The notes beneath the pieces are model-generated. The model did not search any database and had not been told where the DNA came from. It saw only the letters and a program-made list of their open reading frames with translations. A program made the position numbers and the translations under genes. A stretch of 64,000 nt of DNA from Takakia lepidozioides (taxonomy: Eukaryota > Streptophyta > Takakiopsida > Takakiales > Takakiaceae), in the NCBI GenBank assembly GCA_030704615.1, contig CM060731.1:51212001-51276000 (forward strand). Direction: 5' to 3'. Position 1 is the first letter of the stretch, and every line of letters begins with the position of its first letter. Below, piece after piece: positions 22,850-32,904 of this stretch.

Positions 22850-23880
22850 GAAAGTATCCAGAAACAGGTCACAGAGACGAGGAGAAGTTGTGGAATGGTG
22901 GGACAACCGAGGGAAAAAGGTTAATGCCTGTTAGATTATAGAGGGCAGATGCAATTCAACATAGGAACTAGTGTGATAAGCTGAGTTGGGTGTTTCCTAG
23001 ATTAAATGTAGGTTGTCATTATCAGCTGCAAGGCAAGGAAGTATGCATGATTTGTGCAGAAGTAGTGATAGCTGAAAGATCAGGGATAGAGTATGGGTCC
23101 AGATTCATCCAAGAGGGCCAGATTTCAAACACATGATTACCTATGATTACCTGTGGATTTAGCTATAAGAAACCTGCATGGGTAGATGGTGAACTGGAAG
23201 CCGCAGGAGTAGCGGCACAATTGATAAAATCAAGCACTGTTAATAAAAGCACCTTCTTCAACACATTTCACCCTGTTTTTCCCTCTTATCAAAACCGGCC
23301 CTAAATTTCAATGTCTGCAAGTTAGCTGGTTGAGTGAATCTAGTTTGGAGTGACTTTGACATGATATTGCCAATGTGACAACAGGAAAGTATCGAAAAAA
23401 ATTTAACGGAGATGAGGGGAAGCTGTGGAATGAATACTTTTCTGACCCCAGTCAATGGTGGGACAACCGAGGCAAAAAGGTAAATGCCTGTTGGATTACA
23501 GAGAGTAACAGATGCAATTGAGAATAGGAACTTGTGTGGTAAGTTGAGTTGGGTGTTTGCTGGAACAAATGTAGGCTGTCATTGTCAGCTGCTAACAGCA
23601 ATGCAAGGATATATGCATGATCTATGCAGAGGCATGGATAGCTGAAGGAGCAGGGATAGAGTGTGGGTCCAGATCATCCAAGAAAGCCGGATTTCAAGCT
23701 CCAGATTACCGATGATTCCCTGTGGAAGGATAGCTACAAGAAACCTGCATGGGTAGATGGTCATGGGTAGATGGTAGATAGTTTGGAGTGACTTTGATAT
23801 GATACTGCCAAAGTGACAATAAAAAAGTTCCATAAACAGGTAACAGTAGCAGATGCAATTCAGCACAGGCACTAAGGCAA
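22850..23880 (+). pseudogene. Second OSB-like block, duplicated segments
   Basis: Contains WNEYFSDPSQWWDNRGKK near 23425-23480, the best PDF-motif match in the window, followed by intron-like sequence. The segment AAACCTGCATGGGTAGATGG occurs at 21548, 23170 and 23741 with shared flanks, so the block has been duplicated inside the CACTA element. No intact ORF. Confidence 0.6.
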
Positions 23881-24059
23881 ACTCTCCTTCCCCGTAAGGG
23901 TGTGTTTTGGTATCTGAGCGAATAAATATTTTATCTAAGAATATAATTTCAAAAATTCGTTATTTAATAATGTGCCACTGTCCCATGTTGGTCAGTAATA
24001 ATAATTATAATAACAAATAATTATATAATTATTTTAGTAATTATAATAACAATAAAGTA

Positions 24060-24416
24060 AATCTACAACCCCCAACAGCGACGCGTGTCAATTGACATGA
24101 GGAACCACGTGTCACAATCACGATGCGACACATGCTGACGTCTGATTCCCTCCTCTGCAGTCGGATGGCGTCGCAGTCTGACACGTGGCGTGTTCTGTAG
24201 AGAGCACGTGTCTCTATTACACAGCGGCTGACATGGACCTGTTCAGTCATTCAGTAATGCCAGCGTGTATGACTACCCCCACAGCTGCTCTGGTGCCACG
24301 TGACAGCCAGCCTGGAGAGTCATATCTGCCATGTCACAACTGACTAGGTCTTTACGTCTGCAGAGTCAGGAAGTCGTAAATGGCTTCCATGACTGCATTT
24401 GCAGTCATAACACAGA
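24060..24416. repeat. Right subterminal repeat region of the CACTA element
   Basis: Many short motifs related to ACGTGTC / GACACGTGG / TGTCACAA in both orientations lie next to the right inverted repeat. Such arrays are where CACTA transposases bind in characterised elements. Confidence 0.6.
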
Positions 24417-24480
24417 GACGTAAAAGCCGCAATTTGTTGTAGTGCATACTTAAATCCCACAGCTTTGGTTGTGTTTCTAG

Positions 24481-24684
24481 ATATTAAGTTTGAGGCTACA
24501 GAATGATCTTTCTCAAGACAATTTCCTCATTGGAGAATTCAAGCCATTCTTGAGGAACCTTCGAAGGTCTGGGTTGGATGCTTGTGTTTATAACAAGCAT
24601 AACCGGATCAGGCTCTCAGAGTCATTATACTGGAGCGATCCTCAACTTAAGTTCTTGAAGTTGTGGGATTTCAAGTGGCCGAAG
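24481..24684 (+). pseudogene. Host exon split by E2 (left part)
   Basis: After an acceptor (GTTTCTAG) the frame reads LRLQNDLSQDNFLIGEF, NLRRSGLDACVYNKHN and YWSDPQLKFLKLWDFKW, running into the E2 target site at 24680-24684. The frame continues beyond the element at 35877 with PNEFDEWVKNLEAR, so E2 landed inside this exon. It probably lies just upstream of the FCP1-like exon of the same gene. No family recognised for this part. Confidence 0.55.
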
Positions 24685-25584
24685 TGTCGCGCGGCTTCTA
24701 CTCACCCGTCCCTTCGCTATCCGAGGCGGAAACTCCAAGATAGAAGAGTTGGAAATCTCTAAGTACTCAGCCCGCTCAGAACAATCAGTCATGACCTACA
24801 GCTAGTGTATCATGGGGGTGTTTCCTATTTGTTTTCCTTCCCGCATTCATGTTAGCTAGTTACTTTACTGCTGGTAATTAAGTATCAGTTTACTCCATCA
24901 ACTCATCCATTCATTCCACAGCTTCACTCAGATCCCTCTACACAGTGTGAGTATGAAGTGTGTATCAGATTAATATCTATCAAGTATCAGGCTAAAGTCC
25001 TGGAGTCTCTAATCTGCTCTACATTATAATTCTACTGCTTGCTATCATGAAGCATCAACAGATCCTCCTCCTACTCCGTGCTCTCCATCTTCCTGCTCAG
25101 AGATACGCTCTCCCTCCTTTCCCCAGTGATGTCCGAAGTCTCCCCCAAGAAGTGCCCCCCTCTTGTCTCCGCTGCCCGCTTTATCCCTTCCCCCCTGTTC
25201 TAACCGTTTTCCTTCACTAACCGTCCTCCGTGAATTACATGTTCCCCGGCAGATGTTGTTCCCCACAGTCGTTCCCTGTCATGATAACCGTTCCCTACGA
25301 CTGTGACAGCTGTGTCAGACTGTGACGGCTATTTCGGGCTGTATCGGGCTGTGACTGGCTGTGTATGGCTGTGACGGGCTATGACTGTGACGGGCTGTGA
25401 CTGGCTGTGTATGGCTGTGACGGCTGTGACTGTGTCGGGCTGTGACTGGCTGTGACGGGCTGTGTATGGCTGTGACGGGCTGTCTTAAAAAATTAAGGGT
25501 ACCCCTCAGAACCCATAGAAGTGTCTAAGTCCCAGACTCCACAGAACCCATAAAAATGCCTAAGTCCCAGACTGCCTCCTAACA
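24685..25584 (-). repeat. 3' LTR of E2 (900 bp)
   Basis: TG...CA ends on the minus strand. It is longer than the 5' copy because of extra CTGTGACGGG-type units at 25300-25485. Its start TGTTAGGAGG directly follows the polypurine tract. Confidence 0.95.
25300..25485 (-). repeat. CTGTGACGGG-type tandem array in the E2 3' LTR
   Basis: About 16 units of GGCTGTGACGGGCTGTGTAT type. The matching array in the 5' LTR (35650-35775) is shorter, which gives most of the 64-bp length difference between the LTRs. Confidence 0.9.
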
Positions 25585-25602
25585 TTACCCCTTCCCCTCT
25601 TT
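25585..25602 (-). promoter_or_regulatory. Polypurine tract of E2
   Basis: On the minus strand, AAAGAGGGGAAGGGGTAA directly precedes the 3' LTR start. Primer site for plus-strand DNA synthesis. Confidence 0.92.
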
Positions 25603-25622
25603 AAAAGCCGTGTCCTCACGGT

Positions 25623-28600
25623 TTACTGCTTAGGATCAGTAAATCTTTGTGAACGTAGTCCTGTCTGTTTGTGAGAGTGCCTTGGAGGGCTCTCTGTACG
25701 TGCCCGAGTTCTATGACTGCTTGCTGGAGATGCTTGAGCTGTACTTGTACCTGATTTGTTGCCCTTTGACTGAACCGGCTGTAATGGCTCTGGTGTGGGA
25801 GATCCCGTTTTCTTGTCGTGCAGTGCTTGATCATATTCCTCCCATACGTCAAGAGTTTGTTCTGAAGATTCAGCTGTTGTGTCCAAATCTGTTTCAGTCC
25901 TGCAATTTTTTGGTTTTCTTGCTTTTTTTGGTTTCTCTGGAATGAAAATTGGCATACAGTGTGGCCCCACCATGTCTAAGTCCCAGACTCCACAGAACCC
26001 ATAAAAAGTTCCTCCTGGAGTCTGTAGGCATCTAACTGCTGTTGCAATCCTTGCATGCGCTTCTCATGAGGTTCAACTAAATTGGCATAAGTTGCAGCCA
26101 AATTATTGGCTTCCCTCGCTGCCTTGTTAGCTACAGAGAGTTGATTCCTATTCGACATAAGGGTCTGTTGTAACTCCACAATGTACTTCTCCTGGTTAGC
26201 CTCAACCTGTTTGTATTGCTGTAAAGCACCCTCATTGTGACATATTGTATCTTTGAGGTCCACAATGAATTTGGCTTGCTCCACTACCTCCGTTTCTGCC
26301 CTTACACATCGCTCCCTCTGCTGGTTGGCTTCTGTTGTGGCTTTCTCTAGAACATTTGTGAGGGTGGCACATTGCACCGTCATTCTTTGATGTACTACCC
26401 CCAGCTCTGTCTGTTGTTCCTTTAGTCCTTGCATTTCATCCTCATGCTTGCTCTGCAATTGGAATAATTGCTGCTTGTGTATCTCCTGCAGATGGTCTTG
26501 CTCCAGACCCCCCTCAATCAGTTGCTGCTTAGCAAATTGCAGAGCATTCTTTGTTTCCCTTAACTCCTGTTGCAACTGCAGATGCACTTCTGGCTCAACT
26601 TTGTTAACACCCTCGGTTGCCAACCGATTTTCGAACTCTCTTCTGAGTTCCTCCTTCAGAACTTCCAACTGAGTCACTGGAACATGTGACTTCATGTAAG
26701 TTCCCAACAAATTGAGGGTTCGGCTTATGGAGTTCATCAGCATAGCCTGCTGAGGCCCATCATGGCTAACATGCTGCTGTTCACCCCCCTCATCCATAGG
26801 ATGATGCCTCACAAACCACTCAGGCCACTGCTCCACCAGATCCTCCTTCTCAATTTCCTCATTTCTCCCAGATGCTGTCGTGTCCTGATGTTCCTCTTCT
26901 GGAACTTGTGGCGCTGGTGGGGGTATTACCTGCACATCAGGAAGTTCACTGGACAGATTTTGGACCTCTGGCTCCACTCTCTCTCTGAGCAAACTAGAGT
27001 CTTCATAGAGAAGATCACCTCTCTCAATCTCTGCCACCACTTGCTCTGTAGTTGGAATATCTAACCCTTCTGTTTCCAAATCTATTATTTGTGGAGGAAC
27101 CGCATGGACCATTTGTGGTAACTCTCTGGCAAGCCGTTCACCTGGCTGTGATGGCTGTGATACTGAATTGACATCATGTTCCCTCTCCATAGGTTGTGCT
27201 GTTTGTAACCCTTGATCTCTGTGCTGCTGTACCCTCTCCTGCACAAGAGCTTGAGTAACTTCTTCCTCCGGCTGCCTTGTAGCCAATGGTTCGGCTTCCA
27301 ATGTGATCCCTTTCCCCTGTCTTTTGGGCTGTTGATGCTCTGCCAATCCCCCTTCACCCTGTGAAGAACCTTGCTCTTCTATGGTAGTGGTTGTCATTTC
27401 CTTCCTTTCTCTCGCATCAAGTACGCATGAGTCTAGGATGATTTGTGCAATGACTGGCCCAGATACTATGATAGGAGATTTAGCGGCAGTTCCCTGCAAT
27501 CTTTTCATCTCCTCTACCAGTCCGTTGTACATGATGTTCTCCCATGCTACCTCTTCTCCTCTCAGGCCTTTGAGTATTTCCTCTGTGAAGGATCTGCTCA
27601 AATATTGCTGGTTCTGTTTCATGGCAAACAGAACGTTCAATATTTGGCCCACCTCCCTGAACCCTGGGTACACCGCTTTGGTACAAGCATAGCCTTGAGT
27701 TTTAAAGAAACCCCCTTCTTCAAACAAATCTTTCATCTGCAATCTAGCCCTGTGCTCGTCCACATGAACCTGACCTGCTGGCAATGAAAACAGTTGCTGT
27801 AGGTATAAGGGAGTAAGTTCTAATTCAACTCCCTTCACCATTGTGGCTCCTGTCTTTGGGTCAAAGTTCTGCAAGAATTCTAACATGTACTTCCGGCAAT
27901 GTCCAATCCTTGTTTTGCAATCCTTGTAATCGCAGTTCCGTCAGTAACTTCACCGCGTATGGCGTCGCAATCGTCTGTTTCTGCAGGATTGTGGTGATTT
28001 TCACCTTGATGTCCTCCATCCCTCTTACTCTCTTCATTTTAGAGAAACCGTAAGGCTGTGGCTGTAACAACTGAAGTAATGCCTGCAGAGCACAAAGCAC
28101 AAACGTATGATTGCCACAAAATGCTATGGGTAGTGTCCTGTACACCTGCGGGGCTTGCAAGCAATGATCAAGAGAAAAGTTACTCTCTGTTGTTCTATTT
28201 CCTCGCCACTGCGTGAGTAGTATCGCGAGCGTATAATCTGCTAGTTCCCTCATAGCTTCAAAACTATCGCATTGATTGTCTGTCCCGTCAAGACGTCCGT
28301 TACCTGGAACGACGCCGACTCTGGCGCTCAGAACCATTTCATTTTCTTGAAGTTGCTCCTGCTTCATGATTGGCTGTAACCGCTGTGACTGGATTTTAGA
28401 ATTAATTTTCTTTAGTGTATTTTCCCCGCTGGCCTGTCCACTAGGATAACACACGTGACAAGAAATTCGTTTTTCTGTACTCGCCGTATGTTCCGTTACC
28501 CTTTCTCCGTATGCATTAATGGGCCCGCCATTCATCCTCTTTGACGTAGTAGGTAGGTACTTTGACGGCCACTCCTGTCCTTTTTCTTGATGACACTTGT

Positions 28601-28748
28601 TCTTGCAGCTCCTTCTCAGCTGTGCGTCACGGCCTGACTTCCACGCGTCCACTTTTATACTGACTTCCGCCCTTTCTTCCGCCGGCCATTTCCCTGATGT
28701 TTTCTTTTGTCCACCTGTCACTAATCCTATGGACTGTGTAATTCTCAT
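25623..28748 (-). pseudogene. ORF3 of E2: coiled-coil protein after pol
   Basis: Readable as 28748-27861 (295 residues), 27886-25976 (636 residues) and a tail 25973-25623 (116 residues). The first two join by a frameshift near 27880. Landmarks shared with E1 are LYLQQLFSLP, DEHRARLQM, FFKTQGYACTKA, EEMKRLQGTAAKSP, then a long Gln/Glu coiled coil and a final SQRFTDPK. Relative to E1 a central part of about 1.1 kb is missing. No signal peptide or convincing membrane helix is seen, so it is not env-like; a structural or accessory role is a guess. The position corresponds to the env-like or extra ORF of Athila and Tat elements. Confidence 0.8.
25974..26007 (-). other. LTR-derived filler at a deletion junction in ORF3
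   Basis: About 34 bases here (GTCTAAGTCCCAGACTCCAC and on to CCATAAAAA) repeat a piece of the element's own LTR (about 25528-25557), placed exactly where E2 lacks the central ORF3 sequence that E1 has. Confidence 0.8.
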
Positions 28749-28749
28749 T

Positions 28750-28870
28750 GGTTGTGTGAGGCTGTGACAGGCTGTGTCGCCCTGTGCTAGGCTGTGCGCG
28801 ACTGTGTGACATTGTGCTGGGCTGTGATGGGCTGTGTGACCCTGTGTTGGGTTGTGATAGGCTGTGAGAA
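28750..28870 (-). repeat. CTGTG repeat between integrase and ORF3 (E2)
   Basis: Same repeat type as in the LTRs and at 396-560. It directly follows the integrase phrase MEALLPVEF, so the integrase tail present in E1 has been deleted here, with the repeat at the break. Confidence 0.8.
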
Positions 28871-29637
28871 TTCCACTGGAAGTAAGGCTTCCATACCATA
28901 AACTAATTGGAATGGTGTATACTTAGTGGTGACTTTATATGATGTCATGTATGACCACAAGGCTGTCAGCAGCTTTGTATCCCAATCCGTTCTGTTTGCA
29001 TTGACTATCTTAGCCAACATAGTATTTTGTTGGTAGCCTCTGCCTGCCTATTACCCTGTGGGTAATACGTTGTACTCTTCCTATGCACAATCATGAACTC
29101 TTTAGTCAATAATTCAATGGTCTCATTAATGAAGTGACTTCCCTGATCACTGATAAATTCCATGGGACAGCCAAATCGTGTAAGTATGTTCTCATACAGG
29201 AACCTTGCTGTGGACTTGGCTGTGTTGTCCCTCAAAGCTTTAGCTTCCACCCACTTCGTAGTATAATCAGTGGCTGTAATTATGTACCTGTTTCGTGTAT
29301 TCTTGGCTGGTGGGTTAATCGGTCCAACAAAGTCTAGTCCCCATTTCTGAAATGGTTCCGTAGGCATTGTAGGATGCAAGGCCATCCTTCCAGATCTCTG
29401 CAAAGGTCCTAGCCTCTGACATTCATCACAACTTTGACAATACTTGTGTACATCTTTGAATAAAGTAGGCCACCAGTAACCTGCGAGTAGTATCTTTCTA
29501 CTGGTAGTCTCTTCTCCAAAATGACCTCCAGCCACTCCTTTATGAACTTCCTCCAAAACTTTATTTACTTCATGGTGGTACAAGCATCGTTTTAGTACTC
29601 CATCAGGTCCTAGCTTATACATTCTGCTTCCTACCAT
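28787..29637 (-). pseudogene. Integrase of E2 (C-terminal domain lost)
   Basis: 29637-29005 carries an HHCC zinc-binding region (HKGVAGGHFG ... CQSCDEC) and the DDE core: LDFVGPI (first Asp), FISDQGSHF (second Asp) and the NRQAEATNK region (Glu). A frameshift near 29010 leads to 29020-28787 with YTPFQLVYGMEALLP. The frame then runs into CACAGCC repeats, and the GPY/F-type tail seen in E1 (16-381) is missing. It would join element cDNA to the host chromosome, but this copy is non-functional. Confidence 0.9.
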
Positions 29638-29759
29638 AGTATAAGGTAAAGCTTGATAGCGATTCTCTTCCTCTGCTCCTTACCATAACTAGGTGGGCAT
29701 TGACCATGAGTAAGGTAGTATCTGATTGGCCACTGCCAATCTAGCCATTCATCTGCACT

Positions 29760-30655
29760 TCATTGCACCTCCATTACAAATAAACTCGCATCAGGTAACT
29801 GATCGTCCACTCCTGTGGCGGCCTCTCCTGTTGTTAGTCGTGACAAATGATCTGCCACAAGATGCAAACAGCCAGGCTTGTAAATAACTTCGAACTCAAA
29901 CTCATGCAAGATTATTAACCACCTCGCTATCCTTCCACTTATCAAAGGTTTGTTCACCAGATATATCAGAGCCTGGTGATCCACATAAACATAAACTTTC
30001 TTCCCAATAGGTAATGCCTGAATTTCTTGACTGCATAAATCATTGTCAATGCTTCTCTTTCAGTTGTGCTATAGTTCCTTTCAGCACTGTTCATCAACCT
30101 GCTAGCATAGTACACAGGTGAATCTATATTTCCTGTAACATTCTGGGCTAACACCGCTCCCAACGCTTCTCCTGATGCATCGCAGTGAATATGAAATACT
30201 ACATGCCAGTGAGGGTTAATCAGAATAGGTGTAGTTGTTACTGACAATGTAAGTTCCTCAAACGCCTGTTGACATTCAGCTGTCCATGCAAACACTGCAT
30301 CTTTCTTCAGAAGCTTGCTCAATGGTGCTGCTATTTGTGCATACCTTTTGACAAATCTTCTGTAATAACTGGTTTGCCCAAGGAATCTCCTTAAACTCTT
30401 AACATTCACTGGTGGTGGAGAGGCTTTAATGGACTCTGTCTTCCTGGGATCCACAAGAAGCCCCTTCTTACACACAATGTATCCCAGAAGCACCCCTGAG
30501 TTCACACAGAAAGTACACTTCTCTGGATTCAAGCCCAGACCTCTCATCCCGACATAACTCCAATTTATGCAAGTGCTCATTCTTAGAGCTATACACACTA
30601 AAATCATCCAAGAACACCTGCATGAAATCATCCAGATACTCATGAAAAGATTCAC
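29760..30655 (-). pseudogene. Reverse transcriptase C-terminus and RNase H of E2
   Basis: The frame 30655-29966 begins past the catalytic region and contains CTFCVNSGVLLGYIVCKKG and FLGQTSYYRRFVKRYA (connection), HCDASGEALGAVLAQ (RNase H first Asp) and STTEREALTMIYAVKKFRHY. After a frameshift near 29975, 29984-29760 gives DHQALIYLVNKPLISGRIARW and VADHLSRL (last Asp). Order and motifs are those of Ty3/gypsy pol. Compared with E3 a few bases near 30560 are missing, which breaks the polyprotein. Confidence 0.92.
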
Positions 30656-32525
30656 TTATTACTCTCTGAAAGGTTGCTGGTGCATTACAAAGTCCAAAGG
30701 GCATGACTTTGTATGCATAAGCACCCCAGTCTATGATGAAAGCTATCTTTCCTTGATCTTCTTCTGCCACTTGCACTTGATTATAACCACTGAAGCCATC
30801 CATGAATGAGTACATCTCATGGCCTGCCACAATGTCCAATACTGCTTCTGTGAATGGCAAAGGGAAAGGATCTTTCTTCGTACAAGCATTCAACTTCTTG
30901 TAGTTCACACATACTCTTAGTTTACCATTCTTCTTGGGAACTATAACAATGGGTGACAACCAAGTTGTATACTCTATTGGGTATATAAACTTAGCCTCAG
31001 CCAACTTCTTGATCTCTTCTCCAACCTTCTGTGCGTAGTTGGGATTCATCTTGTATCTTTCATGTTTAACTGGTATTGATCCTGGTTCCAGTTCAATCTT
31101 ATGTTGACAGATCTCAGGTGGTATCCCCTTCAGATCCTCATAGCTCCAAGCAAATACATCTCTGTATTTAATGAACAGACTCTTTGCTTCCTCAAAGAAT
31201 TCTGGCTCTAGATCCGCCCCTACCTTCACCATCCTTGGTTCCTTCTCTGTTCCCACATTTACTTCCCTCACCTGCTCATCAGCTGTTATTGTCCAACCAG
31301 TCACCACTTCATCCTGTAAGCTCACAGTGGCTGGTTCCTCTAGGATTTCCATTTCTCCTTCTCTTTCTTCATAGAAATGTGATGGGTAACTGTTGGTTTC
31401 TTCTTCAGTTGGTGTTGCTGTCACTACACCACAGCAGATACCTCTTAAACAACTTAGGCTTTCCAGCCGCATCTCTGCAACCTGCTCCCACTCTGGGTGT
31501 GCAGCAAACAAGGTAGCTTCCTGTTCCTCATCCAGTCCTTCTTTCCAATCATACTCTCTGACCCCTCTTGGTCTTCTTGTAGCAGATAGTCTTTCAGATT
31601 TCTTAGTGGTGATTTGTATCTTGTTCAACCCATCCTGCACAGTCAGTAACTGTGAATTCCAATCATGAGACACCTTGGCTTGTTTCAGCCATGGTCTTCC
31701 CAACAATAAGAAATAAGCTTCCAAGACTTCATTCATCTTCAACACAGTTACTGTGATCTTAAAGATCATCTTTTGAATCTGGATTTTAACTCCTCTGATT
31801 AATCCCAATGGCTGTACACTCCTTTGGTCTGCCATGGTTACTGTAAATGGGGCTGGTTTCATGTTGTTTAGACCTAGCTTCTGTCTCAATTGGTCTGTCA
31901 TGATATTCACACCAGAGCCTCCATCTATCAGTACATCTGCTAGCTCTGTGCTTCCAATTCTCAACTGGATAACGGGCATAGAATCATCAAAATCCATGAC
32001 TGTTTCTTGCCCTTCTGGCCTCACATTATAACTGGTCACCTTGCTGTTCAGGTCTGTGTTCTCTGTCAATTGGGCAATCCTGTTGATTGCTTGATACAGT
32101 CTGTGTCTATAATAAGGTGCCACAGCTAATAGCTGTCCAATGGTAATTTCCATTTTGGACTGGCATATCACTTCAGCCAATGTCCCTTCCTTACCCTGCA
32201 CTTCTGCAGCTTCCCTCTTTCCTTCTTCCTCACTGACCTCTTCTTCTCCTTCAGAGTCTGAGGAGTCTACCATGGGAATATCAGTACTCTTCTGCATTTC
32301 CCATATAGTATCCGCCACTTCCTTGTGCAGTTCCTTCTCATCTCTCCAAGCCTCATCATCTTCAGGCACATCACTGCCATCTTCATTATCATCAACTTCA
32401 TCTTCCACTGGAGGTTCTATTTTGGCTCTGCTTCTTGTTACTATCATTGTACTCACTTCCGGTACAATACATGGCCTAACCATGTGGGCTGCCACTACTG
32501 GCCCCTCATTCCCAGGAGCTCTCAT
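30468..32525 (-). pseudogene. Protease and reverse transcriptase of E2
   Basis: A 685-residue frame starts MRAPGNEGPVV. It includes the aspartic protease motif VLIDGGSGVNIM (about residues 202-213) and reverse transcriptase blocks KKNGKLRVCVNYKKLN, FMDGFSGYNQV, MPFGLCNAPATFQR and the catalytic VFLDDFSVYS. The MPFGLCNAPATFQR and DGFSGYNQ wording places it near the Athila/Tat side of Ty3/gypsy, which is family knowledge and not a tree. The frame breaks near 30560 before the connection domain. Confidence 0.93.
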
Positions 32526-32570
32526 CTCATTCTGGTGTCTGATCCAGAATGGACAAGCCGCCTTACGATG

Positions 32571-32879
32571 TCATGTCTGATTACAATAGTAACACAGTTC
32601 TTCTCCATTGGGTCCTCGACCTTGGTCTGCTCTGGGATTATTTCTGTAATCCTGATTCCCTGGCTGGTAATTCCCTCTTGGATTACCTCTCCTTTCCATG
32701 CCATTGTTATAACCACCTGTCCTACCATAGTGGTCTTGATCATTGTTTCTTCTTGGCTGGGGTTGCACTTGATGCACCCTTACTTGCCTAGGCTCTCTTA
32801 CTGTTGTTCTTCTGTTGTAGTAACAATTCTCTGTAGAATGGTTATCCATTTTACAGATAGTGCAGTGTTTCTCCTTCAT
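32571..32879 (-). pseudogene. Gag zinc-knuckle region of E2, frameshifted
   Basis: Contains HCTICKMDNHSTENC (C-x2-C-x4-H-x4-C) and the start of a second knuckle LCYYCNQ, where an in-frame TGA replaces the glycine codon present in E3 (NQAGHRK). An extra A in an A-run near 32919 separates it from the main gag frame. Zinc knuckles bind the element RNA. Confidence 0.85.
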
Positions 32880-32904
32880 GTGGCATTCAGTAGTGGTGTG
32901 GCCT

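Larger units (their letters stand above)
19529..24444. mobile_element. Non-autonomous CACTA (En/Spm) transposon carrying gene fragments
   Basis: Both ends have the 28-bp terminal inverted repeat beginning CACTACAACA and continuing ATTGCGGCTTTTACG, with 26 of 28 bases matching between ends. The flanks have the expected 3-bp duplication CAT (19526-19528 and 24445-24447). Inverted similarity extends further in: TGGCATGGCAGATATGACT near the left end is mirrored by AGTCATATCTGCCATGTCA near the right. The right subterminal 400 bp is packed with ACGTG/TGTCA motifs typical of CACTA subterminal arrays. No transposase was found. The interior instead holds a SINE, fragments like plant OSB proteins and PPR fragments. 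Confidence 0.87.

Noticed and set aside
25976-28748. ORF3 as an envelope gene
   Set aside because: No signal peptide, furin-like site or membrane anchor; mostly coiled coil.
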